A stretch of 64,000 nucleotides of DNA from Olsenella profusa (GTDB taxonomy: Bacteria; Actinomycetota; Coriobacteriia; Coriobacteriales; Atopobiaceae): contig NZ_JACSNQ010000001.1 in assembly GCF_016900315.1 (NCBI RefSeq), forward strand, positions 124,001-188,000, written 5' to 3'. The notes below the pieces were generated by a model that was given only the letters and a program-made list of their open reading frames with translations, ran no database searches and was not told the DNA's origin. How positions within the stretch are numbered: the first letter of the stretch is position 1; each line of letters begins with the position of its first letter. The position numbers and the translations under genes are program-made. Below are positions 1 through 7,891 of this stretch, piece after piece.

Positions 1-76
1 CGCTCGGCCCCTCGATGATCTGCGGCGGGTCCGGGCGCGTCTGCATCTCGTCGCGCCCGTCGTTCTTCTCGTCCAT
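1..76 (-). CDS. N-terminus of an unidentified protein (cut by window edge)
   Basis: An ATG at 76 on the minus strand, preceded by a GAGAGGAG ribosome binding site, opens a frame that runs off the window. The 25 visible residues begin MDEKNDGRDEMQTRPDPP and are acidic and proline-containing, with no recognisable domain. The first codons carry a variant of the dispersed GTTCTTCTCG word (61-73), read here as DEKN. Function cannot be assigned. It lies downstream of the Nudix gene on the same strand, so it may belong to that transcript. Confidence 0.55.
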   Translation of the reverse strand, partial: MDEKNDGRDEMQTRPDPPQIIEGPS

Positions 77-158
77 GAGGCTCCTCTCGTCCGGTCAATC
101 TTAGCAGGGGCGGCCGCCAGGGGCGCGCCGCGCCCGCGAGGGCGCCCCCGGGCCGCAC

Positions 159-584
159 CTAGAGGTGCTCCACCCCGAAGGCCTCGTCCCAGAAGTAGCC
201 CAGGGAGGCGGCGAGGGCGGTGTCGGCCGGGAGCCACTCCACGTCGGTCAGCTCGTCCTGGGCGAGCCAGCGCAGCTCCTCGTGGACCGTCGGGTCGGCC
301 ACGGGCTCGGCGCCCGCCGCAAGCGAGCACACGTAGCAGTCCATCGTGAGGTGGAAGTCGGGGTAGTCGTACTCGACGGTGTCGTAGGGCCAGGCCAGGC
401 GCAGCTCGCAGCCGAGCTCCTCGGCGATCTCGCGGCGCAGGGCCTGCTCGGGGGTCTCGCCGGCCTCGACCTTGCCCCCGGGGAGCTCCCAGAGGCCGGC
501 CTGCTCCTTGCCCGGGGCCCTTCTCGCCGCCAGGACCCTCCCGTCGCGGTAGATGATTGCTGCGGCCACGTGCTTGGTCTGCAT
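159..584 (-). CDS. mutT: Nudix hydrolase, MutT-like (putative 8-oxo-dGTP diphosphatase)
   Basis: The 141-residue protein is a single Nudix domain. The complete Nudix box (G-x5-E-x7-REUxEExGU) lies at residues 37-59, with Gly37, Glu43, Arg51-Glu52 and Glu55-Glu56 all present; these bind the metal and catalyse hydrolysis of nucleoside diphosphate-X substrates. The LWELPGGK lead-in and short length fit the MutT subgroup that removes oxidised dGTP from the nucleotide pool, but substrate cannot be fixed from sequence. Its ATG directly abuts the TAG of the upstream thioesterase gene (585-587), so the two are almost certainly co-transcribed and coupled. The family call is firm, the 8-oxo-dGTP specificity is inferred. 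Confidence 0.85.
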   Translation of the reverse strand: MQTKHVAAAIIYRDGRVLAARRAPGKEQAGLWELPGGKVEAGETPEQALRREIAEELGCELRLAWPYDTVEYDYPDFHLTMDCYVCSLAAGAEPVADPTVHEELRWLAQDELTDVEWLPADTALAASLGYFWDEAFGVEHL

Positions 585-1307
585 CTATCCCTCCCTCTCC
601 TGAAGCCTGACGACGGCGTAGGTCGTTCCGAAGCCGTCCGTGAGGTCGACGTCCCAGCCGCGCTCGCAGGGGGATACCAGCGGTACCACCACGTCGTCGA
701 GGCGCGCCATGGAGCGGTACTGCACCTGCAGCGCGCCCACGGGCGCCTCGTGGCCGAGCGCTTCGAGCGCGTCCAGGGCGAGCCCCACGTACTGGGCGTT
801 GTTGACGTGGCGGTTGGTGTCGAGGTCGCGCCGGGTGACGGGGCGCTCCGGCGCGCGCTCTGCCGGTCTCGCCGGGCGGATGCGCCGCGGCAGCGGGGCC
901 ACCTCGAGGCGCGGCTCGTCGCTCAGGTAGGCGCGCTGGTCCTCTGGCACGCGCGTGGCGCGCCCCGCCGTGAAGTCATAGACGAACCACTGCGAGTCGG
1001 CCCGCACGAGCGGGGCGCCCTCCACGTCGCTCAGGCCGAAGCTCCTGAGCGCGTGGGCGCGCGTCATCTCGTAGCACCAGGTGGACGCCGTGACCTCCTC
1101 GCCGAAGGCCGGGAGCCGGTCGACCTCGATTGACCAGGTGGCCAGGACCCAGGCGAGCCCCCGCGAGGCCAGCCCGTCGATCCCCATGCCGAGCCCCAGG
1201 GACTGGAAGGTCGAGCAGTCCTGCAGGTAGTCCATCATGGAGACGAGCGAGAGCCGCCCCGTCTCGTCGCACTCGCTGTAGCGCACGCGCCCTGAAAAAG
1301 AGAACAT
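585..1307 (-). CDS. Acyl-ACP thioesterase
   Basis: A 240-residue double hot-dog protein of the bacterial FatA/FatB-like acyl-ACP thioesterase family, which hydrolyses acyl-ACP to free fatty acid and ends fatty acid elongation in the cytosol. The first hot-dog begins near residue 3 (FSGRVRYSECDETGRLS). The second carries DLDTNRHVNNAQYV at residues 161-174, the family signature with the Asn and His used in catalysis. Length matches bacterial family members. ATG at 1307 follows GAAGGGGG. It is first of a pair with the Nudix gene; the functional link is unclear. Divergent from the oxidoreductase at 1448. Confidence 0.85.
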   Translation of the reverse strand: MFSFSGRVRYSECDETGRLSLVSMMDYLQDCSTFQSLGLGMGIDGLASRGLAWVLATWSIEVDRLPAFGEEVTASTWCYEMTRAHALRSFGLSDVEGAPLVRADSQWFVYDFTAGRATRVPEDQRAYLSDEPRLEVAPLPRRIRPARPAERAPERPVTRRDLDTNRHVNNAQYVGLALDALEALGHEAPVGALQVQYRSMARLDDVVVPLVSPCERGWDVDLTDGFGTTYAVVRLQEREG

Positions 1308-1447
1308 CGAGCCCCCTTCGTCGTCTTACGCAGAACACGATACCAGTCAGGCGGTACGGGGCGCGTGGAAAGCACGGGCTGCGCTAGTATGGACACTCAC
1401 GTAGGCACAGAGGCGCCGGCCGGTCCGGCCAGGGAAAGGGGACTGCG

Positions 1448-2509
1448 ATGGGGACTCTCCGGTTTGCAACCATTGGCTCGAGCGGCATTGCCGAGCGCTT
1501 CTGCGAGGCGCTCGCCGAGGTGGAGGGCGCGGAGCTTACGGGCTGCTACTCGCGCGACCTTGGGCGCGCCCGCGCGTTTGGCGAGAAGTACGGCGCGAGG
1601 AGCTTCTTTGACAGCCTGGAGGCGCTTGCGGCCTCCGAAGACGTCGACGCCGTCTACGTTGCGAGCCCCAACGGCGCGCACGCCGCCCAGGCGCTCCAGA
1701 TGATCGCCGGCTGCAAGCACGTGCTCGTGGAGAAGGCGCTCGCCTCCAACGAGCGCGAGGCGCGCGAGGTCTTCGACGCCGCCCGCGCCTCCGGCGTGGT
1801 AGCGCTCGAGGCCATGCGCAACCTGCACGTGCCGAGCTTCGCCGCCATCGAGCGAGCCGTGGCCGAGGAGCTCGGCGAGGTGCGCCTGGCCACCCTGCGC
1901 TTCTCCAAGGTGACCTCGCGCATGGCGCGCCTGCGCGCCGGCGAGCGCCTCAACGTCTTTGACCCGGCGCTGGCCGGCGGCGCCCTCATGGATATCGGCG
2001 TCTACTGCGTGGAGCCGGCGGTGGCGCTCTTTGGCCGCCCGCAGGAGGTGCGCGCCCTGTCCGTGACCGCGCCCGTCCCCGGCTGCGCGCCGGACGACCC
2101 CTGCCAGACGATCGACCTTGCCGGCGAGGCCCTGCTCGGCTACGGGGACAAGGTCGTGAGCCTCTCATACGGCAAGATGAGCGACGACGTGCTGCCCTCC
2201 CAGGTGGCCGGTGAGCGCGCCACGCTGCTGTGGGACCAGACCTCCTGCCCGGTGAACCCGCGCGTGGCCGAGCACGAGGACAAGGGCCTCATCTTCCGCA
2301 TGGAGCAGGCGAGCACCCGGCCCATCCCCGTGGAGGTGCCGGCCAACGACATGGTCTGCGAGATCGACGACTTCGCCCGCGCGGTGCGTGGCGAGGAGGC
2401 GGCGCTGGCCTCTCGCGACCGCTTCGAGCGCGTGACCCTCGACTCGCTTGCCGTGATGGATGAGATCCGCCGCCAGGTGGGCGTGCGCTTCCCGGCTGAC
2501 GAGGCCTAG
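1448..2509 (+). CDS. Gfo/Idh/MocA family NAD(P)-dependent oxidoreductase
   Basis: A 353-residue protein with the two-domain Gfo/Idh/MocA plan. An N-terminal Rossmann fold has IGSSGIAERF at residues 9-18 in place of the usual GxGxxG. The family EKP motif is EKA at 95-97, so the lysine that helps bind cofactor is kept and the proline is not. The C-terminal alpha/beta domain starts near residue 125 and includes GGALMDIGVYCVEPA, typical of dehydrogenases acting on sugars or cyclitols. The substrate is not predictable. ATG at 1448 follows GGAAAGGGGAC. It stands alone between divergent and convergent neighbours. Confidence 0.85.
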   Translation: MGTLRFATIGSSGIAERFCEALAEVEGAELTGCYSRDLGRARAFGEKYGARSFFDSLEALAASEDVDAVYVASPNGAHAAQALQMIAGCKHVLVEKALASNEREAREVFDAARASGVVALEAMRNLHVPSFAAIERAVAEELGEVRLATLRFSKVTSRMARLRAGERLNVFDPALAGGALMDIGVYCVEPAVALFGRPQEVRALSVTAPVPGCAPDDPCQTIDLAGEALLGYGDKVVSLSYGKMSDDVLPSQVAGERATLLWDQTSCPVNPRVAEHEDKGLIFRMEQASTRPIPVEVPANDMVCEIDDFARAVRGEEAALASRDRFERVTLDSLAVMDEIRRQVGVRFPADEA

Positions 2510-2530
2510 GGGCGGCAGCGGCCTCCCTGA

Positions 2531-2571
2531 GGTTCTTCTCGCCGGGCGGGCCCGAGACCGCAGGGCCCGCC
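2531..2571. terminator. Hairpin between convergent genes, with dispersed motif attached
   Basis: GGCGGGCCC (2545-2553) pairs perfectly with GGGCCCGCC (2563-2571) around a 9-base loop, between the convergent oxidoreductase and lipid kinase genes. There is no clear U-tract, so termination is a guess. The dispersed word GGTTCTTCTCGCC occupies 2531-2543 and abuts the left arm. Confidence 0.4.
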
Positions 2572-2585
2572 TCCAGGCGGGTCCC

Positions 2586-3557
2586 CTACTTGGGGAAGGC
2601 GATGACGTCTGAGCCACCAAAGCGGGACGAGCCGTCGTCGGCGGTGCCGTAGGGGCTCATGGCGTCCACGACCATGCGGACCGCGCCGGGCAGCACCTGC
2701 GCCTCGTAGGAGCTCACGAGCTCCTCGACGACCTCGCCGTCAATCTCTATGGGCACGGGCTCCGAGCACGTCACGCGGATCTCGCGCCCCTTGAAGCTCT
2801 CGAGGTGCGGGCGGCCGATGGCCTTGCCGCTCTTGTCGACCAGCCCGAAGGCGAGGGGCTTCAGGAGCTGCGCGGCGTCCGAGGTCTCGAGCACTATGAC
2901 GTCGAGCAGCCCGTTGTCCATGCGGCAGTCCGGCACGAGCTGGATGTCCCCCTGGATCATGGCGCTGTTGGCCACGAGGCACGAGATGCCGTCGCGCTCG
3001 TGCGTACGGCCGTCCACGGTGATGGTGAAGTGGACCACGGCCGGGCGCGGGTTGGCGAGCGCCGCGGCGAAGTAGGCCGCCTGCCCCATGATGGCCTTGT
3101 TCGGCAGGGCGGCCTGCATGAGCTGGGCGTCGAAGCCCGTCCCTGACATGAGCGCAAAGCCGCGCACGCGCCGCTCGCCGCCCTCCGCCTCCCAGCCGAT
3201 CTCGCCGAGGTCGAGCTGCGCGGTCTTGCCCACGCGGCACGCGCGCGCCAGGGCCGAGGGCTCAGGCGCGTTGCCGACGTTGGCGCAGAATAGGTTGGCC
3301 GTTCCCGAGGGGAAGGCGCAGACGGGTACGTCGCGCCCGCGCAGCGCGTAGAGCAGCGCCGCCACGGTGCCGTCGCCGCCCGAGACCACCACCATGTCGA
3401 AGCGCTCGGCGTCGGCGCAGGCCTGGGCGGCGTCGAAGTCCCCCGCAAGCAGGCGCAGCACGCACTCGTCGCCGGCGCGGACGAGCGCCCGCTCAAACTG
3501 AAAGACGGCGTCTGAGCCGAAGCCCGACTTCGGGTTGTGGACGATGAGGGTGCGCAC
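2586..3557 (-). CDS. Diacylglycerol kinase family lipid kinase (DagK/YegS-like)
   Basis: A 323-residue protein of the DAGK catalytic family, cytosolic or membrane-associated, which phosphorylates diacylglycerol or a related lipid with ATP. It starts VRTLIVHNPKSGFGSDA with the nucleotide-binding NPKSG motif and has VVSGGDGTVAALL, the GGDGT signature, around residue 60. Length is typical. I place the start at the GTG at 3557 because GGGGAGGT lies 5 bases upstream and homology begins there. An ATG at 3656 would add 33 unlike residues and remove almost all leader. Convergent with the oxidoreductase, divergent from RNase D. Confidence 0.85.
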   Translation of the reverse strand: MRTLIVHNPKSGFGSDAVFQFERALVRAGDECVLRLLAGDFDAAQACADAERFDMVVVSGGDGTVAALLYALRGRDVPVCAFPSGTANLFCANVGNAPEPSALARACRVGKTAQLDLGEIGWEAEGGERRVRGFALMSGTGFDAQLMQAALPNKAIMGQAAYFAAALANPRPAVVHFTITVDGRTHERDGISCLVANSAMIQGDIQLVPDCRMDNGLLDVIVLETSDAAQLLKPLAFGLVDKSGKAIGRPHLESFKGREIRVTCSEPVPIEIDGEVVEELVSSYEAQVLPGAVRMVVDAMSPYGTADDGSSRFGGSDVIAFPK

Positions 3558-3682
3558 GGGTGACCTCCCCTGAGGGTGCGGCGTCTTTTGTGTCATCATA
3601 GTCCGGACGGCCCTGCCGATAAGCATCAGCCCGGGCCGGCAAGCCCAGTGTAGCAATCATTGCACGGAAGAATCGAGCGCCC

Positions 3683-4813
3683 TTGTACCTCTCAACGTCC
3701 GAAGAGCTCGCCGCGTTCTGCGAGCGCGCGTCCACCTGCAAGGTGCTCGCGGTTGACACGGAGTTCCTCCGCGAGAAGACCTACTACCCCAAGCTCTGCC
3801 TCGTGCAGGTTGCCGCCGGGGACGACATCGCGGCGGTCGACCCGCTGCGCGTGGAGGACCTCTCCCCGCTGGCCGCGCTGTTCCAGGACCCGGACGTGAC
3901 CAAGGTCTTCCACGCCTGCAGCCAGGACCTCGAGGTCCTTCTCGACGGGATGGGCGTGGTGTGCGCGCCGGTCTTTGATACGCAGGTCGCCGCGGCCTTC
4001 CTCGGGATGCGTCAGCAGGTGAGCTACGGGTCTCTGGTGGAGGCCTACTGCGGCGTGCACCTGCCCAAGGCCGAGTCCCTGACGGACTGGTCGCGCCGCC
4101 CGCTCGACCCCGAGCAGCTTGCCTACGCCGAGGACGACGTGCGCTACCTGCCCGGCATCTACGAGCGGATGATTTCCGATCTCACGCGCCGGGACCGCCT
4201 CTCGTGGGTGGGGCCCGAGATGGCCGAGCTCGTCGACGTCTCGCGCCTGCGGCGCGACCCGGCCGAGGCCTACCTGCGCCTGCGCCGCTCCGGCTCGCTC
4301 ACGCGCCGGCAGCTCGCCCTGGCCCGCGAGGTCTGCGCCTGGCGCGAGCGCGCCGCCGCGGAGCGCGACGTCCCGCGCAAGTGGGTCCTCTCCGACGAGG
4401 TGGTCGTGGAGGTGTGCAAGCGCGCCCCGGCGAGCCTTGAGCGCCTGCGCCGCGTGCGCGGCACCGAGCAGCTCTCCGAGCGCGACGCCCGCGGGGTCCT
4501 TGCCGCCGTGGAGCGCGGGCGCGCGTGCCCGGCCGACCAGTGCCCCAAGGTCGTGCGGCACGTGCGTCCCTCGCCCGAGACCGAGGGCGTGATCGACCTC
4601 ATGTACGCGGTGCTGCGCCTGGTTTCCGAGAAGAGCGGAGTGGCGGCCCAGCTCATCGCCACGCGTGACGACCTGCTGGAGTTCCTGCAGGCGCGCGACA
4701 CCTCCCGCCTGGCGTCCGGCTGGCGCTGGGAGCTCGCGGGCTCCACGCTCGAGCGGCTCCTGTCCGGCGAGGTGGGCCTCACCGTCAAGGACGGCAGGAT
4801 AGAGCTCCTGTAG
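3683..4813 (+). CDS. rnd: Ribonuclease D
   Basis: A 376-residue 3'-5' exoribonuclease for tRNA and stable RNA maturation. The DEDDy exonuclease domain covers about residues 5-170: VDTEF (Asp25, Glu27), HACSQDLE (Asp82) and YAEDD (Tyr148, Asp152) supply the four acidic metal ligands and the tyrosine. An HRDC helical domain follows near 205-285 (RRQLALAREVCAWRE). The start is the TTG at 3683, with only a weak GGAAG 12 bases upstream; no in-frame ATG or GTG precedes the domain. Stand-alone gene. Confidence 0.9.
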   Translation: MYLSTSEELAAFCERASTCKVLAVDTEFLREKTYYPKLCLVQVAAGDDIAAVDPLRVEDLSPLAALFQDPDVTKVFHACSQDLEVLLDGMGVVCAPVFDTQVAAAFLGMRQQVSYGSLVEAYCGVHLPKAESLTDWSRRPLDPEQLAYAEDDVRYLPGIYERMISDLTRRDRLSWVGPEMAELVDVSRLRRDPAEAYLRLRRSGSLTRRQLALAREVCAWRERAAAERDVPRKWVLSDEVVVEVCKRAPASLERLRRVRGTEQLSERDARGVLAAVERGRACPADQCPKVVRHVRPSPETEGVIDLMYAVLRLVSEKSGVAAQLIATRDDLLEFLQARDTSRLASGWRWELAGSTLERLLSGEVGLTVKDGRIELL

Positions 4814-4927
4814 GGGCTCGCGCATCGCGGCACGTCCGGGCACGGCTCCGGGGTCTGGGCCCGTGGTCCCGCGCTCCGCCCGGCGCGCGTGCTCGCGCCC
4901 CCGCCGTATTTCTGTCCGGTCGGTGGG

Positions 4928-4933
4928 TAGAAT
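4928..4933 (+). promoter_or_regulatory. Candidate -10 box (TAGAAT) for the zinc peptidase-xseAB operon
   Basis: TAGAAT lies 29 bases before the peptidase ATG. No good -35 box is visible at 16-18 bases upstream. Confidence 0.35.
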
Positions 4934-4961
4934 GGGGGTGTCGGCTCGGATTGGAGAGAAG

Positions 4962-5678
4962 ATGCCCCTTCACTTCTACGGATTCGGCCTCGGGTACGGG
5001 ATAGACCCGGGCTACCTGCTCATCGCGCTTGTGGCGCTGGTCATCGGCGGCGCGGCACAGGCTCACATCAGAAGCACCTACCGCAAGTGGTCCCAGGTGG
5101 ACGCCCACGTCCCCGGCACCGGCGCCGACGTGGCGCGCCGCATGCTCGCCGAGGGCGGCGCCTCCGGCGTGGGCATCACGCGCTGCGGGGGCAGCCTCAC
5201 GGACCACTACGACCCGCGTGACAACATGCTCCACCTCTCGGATGACAACTACCGCGGTGCCTCCGTTGCCTCGGTGGCCGTCGCCTGCCACGAGGCGGGC
5301 CACGCGATCCAGGCGGCAAAGGGCTTCGGCTTCTACCGCCTGCGCACCGCGCTCGTCCCCGCGGTCAACATCGCCCAGCAGTCCTGGGTCCTGGTGCTGC
5401 TGCTGGGCGTGGTGTTCAACTTCTTCGGCCTCGTGCAGCTGGCCATCGTGCTCTTTGCGGTGTCGGTGGTCTTTCAGCTGGTGACGCTCCCGGTGGAGAT
5501 CGACGCCTCGCGCCGGGCGGTGGCCTACCTCTCCGCCAACGGTGCGGGCCTTGACGAGAAGGGCGCGCGCTCGGTGCTCACCGCGGCCGCCCTCACCTAC
5601 GTGGCGGCCGCCCTCACCTCCATCATGCAGCTCGTCTACCTGCTCGGGCGCTACGGCGGCCGGGGCAACGACCAATGA
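4962..5678 (+). CDS. Membrane zinc metallopeptidase, YugP family
   Basis: A 238-residue membrane protein of the neutral zinc metallopeptidase 2 (YugP) family. A hydrophobic segment lies near residues 17-33, the zinc signature HEAGH at 110-114, and two further membrane segments near 133-170, with another hydrophobic stretch near the C-terminus. The physiological substrate is not known to me. The ATG at 4962 follows GGAGAG and begins the conserved N-terminus (MPLHFYGFG); an upstream ATG at 4863 gives unlike basic sequence. Its stop overlaps the xseA start (ATGA at 5675), so the peptidase and exonuclease VII genes are coupled, though no shared role is evident. Confidence 0.85.
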   Translation: MPLHFYGFGLGYGIDPGYLLIALVALVIGGAAQAHIRSTYRKWSQVDAHVPGTGADVARRMLAEGGASGVGITRCGGSLTDHYDPRDNMLHLSDDNYRGASVASVAVACHEAGHAIQAAKGFGFYRLRTALVPAVNIAQQSWVLVLLLGVVFNFFGLVQLAIVLFAVSVVFQLVTLPVEIDASRRAVAYLSANGAGLDEKGARSVLTAAALTYVAAALTSIMQLVYLLGRYGGRGNDQ

Positions 5679-7033
5679 GCGCCGCCCAGGGCGGCCAGGC
5701 CCCGCTCTCCGTCACCGACGCGGTGGCGCTTGCCAAGGGCGCCGTCTCCGCGTGGCCCACGCTCGTCGTCAACGGCGAGGTCTCGGGGTTTCGCGGTCCC
5801 AACGCGCGCTCGGGCCACTGCTACTTCGAGGTCAAGGACGATGGCGCCTCGATGAGCGTCATCGTATGGCGCGGCACCGCGGCCAAGATGGGCTTTCAGC
5901 TGCGTGACGGCCTGGCCGTCCAGCTCACCGGCAAGTTCGACGTCTACAAGGCCTCCGGCAAGCTCTCCTTCGTGGCGAGCAAGGTGGAGGCCGCCGGCGA
6001 GGGACTCCTGCGCCAGCAGGTCGCCGAGCTCGCCCGCAGGCTCGAGCGCGAGGGGCTCATGGACGAGTCGGCCAAGCGCCACGTCCCGGTGTTCTGCTCG
6101 CGCGTCTGCGTGGTGACCTCGCTCTCCGGCTCCGTGATCGAGGACGTCAAGCGTACGCTCGCGCGCCGCAACCCCCTCGTCGAGATCGACGTGGTGGGCT
6201 GCTCGGTGCAGGGGGCGGACGCCCCGGCCACCATCGTCCGCGCGCTCGCCACGGCCGCCTCAACGCGTCCCGACGCCATCCTGCTCGTGCGCGGCGGCGG
6301 CTCCTTCGAGGACCTCATGTGCTTCAACGACGAGGGCGTGGCGCGCGCGATCGCGGCTTGCCCCGTGCCCGTGGTCACCGGCATCGGCCACGAGCCCGAC
6401 ACCACGATCGCCGACATGGTGGCGGACCGCCGCGTCTCCACGCCCACCGCGGCGGCGGAGTCCGTGGCCCCGGCCATCAGCGACGTTGAGCGGCAGATGC
6501 TCCAGCGCCAGCTGCGCCTGGGACGCGCGATGTCCAACCTGCTCGCCGTGCGGCGGCAGCGCGTGGAGGCGCAGGCCCGCGTGATGGGCGCCGCCATGGA
6601 CTCCGAGTTCTCCCGGCGCCGCGTGGCGCTCGACGCGCTCGGCGCCCGGCGCTGCCTCACCGACCCCCTGGCGCCCCTGCACGACGCCGAGGCCGACCTC
6701 GCCCAGACCGCCGAGCGCCTGCACGAGGCGACGCCCCGGCTGCTCTTTCGGGCGGGGGAGGGCGTCGACCGCGTGGCCACGCGCCTCGCCGAGGCCGGGC
6801 CGCGCCTGCTGCGCGCGCCGGAGGCCACGCTCGCCCGGCTCGCGGGGCAGCTCGACGCGCTCTCGCCCCTGGCCGTGCTCGCGCGTGGCTACGCCATCGC
6901 GCGCGACGCGCGTGGCCACGTGGTGAAGGACGCCGCCGCGCTCTCTGCGGGCGACGAGGTGAGTGTGCTTCTGGGCAGCGGGTCCTTCTCGGCAGCCGTG
7001 ACCTCGACCGCCCCCGCACCAGCCGCAGACTAG
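5675..7033 (+). CDS. xseA: Exodeoxyribonuclease VII large subunit
   Basis: A 452-residue large subunit of exonuclease VII, which with XseB degrades single-stranded DNA from both ends in repair. An OB-fold DNA-binding domain covers about residues 1-105 (NGEVSGFRGPNARSGHCYFEVKD). The catalytic domain includes the characteristic RGGGSFEDL and the GIGHEPDTTI and DRRVSTPTAAAE stretches. The long helical C-terminal region and the ARGYAIARDA element complete the family plan at normal length. The ATG overlaps the preceding stop by four bases; xseB follows after 33 bases. Confidence 0.95.
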   Translation: MSAAQGGQAPLSVTDAVALAKGAVSAWPTLVVNGEVSGFRGPNARSGHCYFEVKDDGASMSVIVWRGTAAKMGFQLRDGLAVQLTGKFDVYKASGKLSFVASKVEAAGEGLLRQQVAELARRLEREGLMDESAKRHVPVFCSRVCVVTSLSGSVIEDVKRTLARRNPLVEIDVVGCSVQGADAPATIVRALATAASTRPDAILLVRGGGSFEDLMCFNDEGVARAIAACPVPVVTGIGHEPDTTIADMVADRRVSTPTAAAESVAPAISDVERQMLQRQLRLGRAMSNLLAVRRQRVEAQARVMGAAMDSEFSRRRVALDALGARRCLTDPLAPLHDAEADLAQTAERLHEATPRLLFRAGEGVDRVATRLAEAGPRLLRAPEATLARLAGQLDALSPLAVLARGYAIARDARGHVVKDAAALSAGDEVSVLLGSGSFSAAVTSTAPAPAAD

Positions 7034-7066
7034 CGTGGGGCAACCCACGCCCCGAGAGGAGAAGAC

Positions 7067-7339
7067 ATGGCAGAGAACACCTACCGTCCGATCGAGGAGA
7101 TGACCTTCAAGGAGGCCTCCGTGGAGCTCGAGCAGATCGTGCGCTCGCTGGAGGGCGGCGAGCTCGAGCTCGAGGAGTCGCTCGAGCGCTACGCCCGCGG
7201 CGTCGAGCTGCTCAAGAGCCTGCGCGAGCGCCTTTCCTCGGCCGAGCAGAAGGTGCGCGTCCTTTTGGACGCCACCGACGAGAACGCCCCGGTGACCGAC
7301 ACCGCCTCCGCCCCGAGCACCGCCTACCTGAACGAGTAG
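7067..7339 (+). CDS. xseB: Exodeoxyribonuclease VII small subunit
   Basis: A 90-residue protein matching XseB, the small helical subunit that coats the XseA coiled coil. It carries the family stretch MTFKEASVELEQIVRSLEGG followed by an acidic heptad-like helix (ELELEESLERYARGVELLKS). The ATG at 7067 follows GAGAGGAGAAG. The last 20 residues are a Thr/Ala/Ser-rich tail without structure. It sits immediately after xseA, as in most genomes. Confidence 0.93.
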   Translation: MAENTYRPIEEMTFKEASVELEQIVRSLEGGELELEESLERYARGVELLKSLRERLSSAEQKVRVLLDATDENAPVTDTASAPSTAYLNE

Positions 7340-7386
7340 CCCCGCCTGCGCCCTGTGCGCGTGCGGGAACACAGATTGGAGAGACC

Positions 7387-7731
7387 ATGTCCGACTGCAT
7401 CTTCTGCAAGCTCGCCAACGGCGAGATCCCCACCGAGTTCCTCTTCGAGGACGACAACGTCGTGGCCTTCCGCGACACCAACCCCCAGGCGCCCGTGCAC
7501 GTGCTCGTGGTGCCCAAGGCCCACTACGACAACTTCGTCGACGGCGTCCCCGCCGAGACGCTCGCCTCGATGGAGGCCGCCGTCAGGGCGGTCACCGAGA
7601 GGTGCGGCATCGCCGAGAGCGGCTTCCGCTGCATCATGAACACCGGCGCGGCCGCCGGCCAGACCGTGATGCACCTGCACATGCACGTGCTCGGCGGCTG
7701 CGACCTCGGCGAGGGGCTCCTGCCGGCCTAG
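7387..7731 (+). CDS. HIT family nucleotide hydrolase (HinT-like)
   Basis: A 114-residue histidine-triad protein. The triad HLHMHVLGG is at residues 96-104 (His96, His98, His100). The N-terminus DCIFCKLANGEIPTEFLFED is the standard HinT start with the Cys4/Cys7 pair seen in zinc-binding members. HinT enzymes hydrolyse purine phosphoramidates such as AMP-lysine. ATG at 7387 follows TTGGAGAG. Probably read from the upstream xse transcript; a GC-rich hairpin (7742-7764) without a U-tract lies just after the stop. Confidence 0.92.
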   Translation: MSDCIFCKLANGEIPTEFLFEDDNVVAFRDTNPQAPVHVLVVPKAHYDNFVDGVPAETLASMEAAVRAVTERCGIAESGFRCIMNTGAAAGQTVMHLHMHVLGGCDLGEGLLPA

Positions 7732-7833
7732 CCGCCCGGCGGCGCCGGCCGCAGGCGCCGGCGCGTGCCGGGACGGGCTCCTCTCGCACAAAACCCACAC
7801 GACCCCCCGTTCTTCTCGCCGGGCGGGAGGGCG

Positions 7834-7839
7834 TATTAT
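7834..7839 (+). promoter_or_regulatory. Candidate -10 box (TATTAT) for ackA
   Basis: TATTAT lies 52 bases before the ackA ATG. The dispersed word GTTCTTCTCGCC (7809-7820) falls across the expected -35 position, so no consensus -35 is seen. Confidence 0.4.
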
Positions 7840-7891
7840 ATGAACGTTGCTGAAAGGTCATCGGTGGGGGAGTCCCCGCGAGAGGAGAGTC

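Noticed and set aside
3557-3656. Upstream ATG at 3656 as start of the lipid kinase
   Set aside because: The extension does not resemble the family and a much better ribosome site precedes the GTG at 3557.
7742-7764. Terminator after the HIT gene
   Set aside because: GCGCCGGC/GCCGGCGC can pair, but there is no U-tract and such stems are common in GC-rich sequence.
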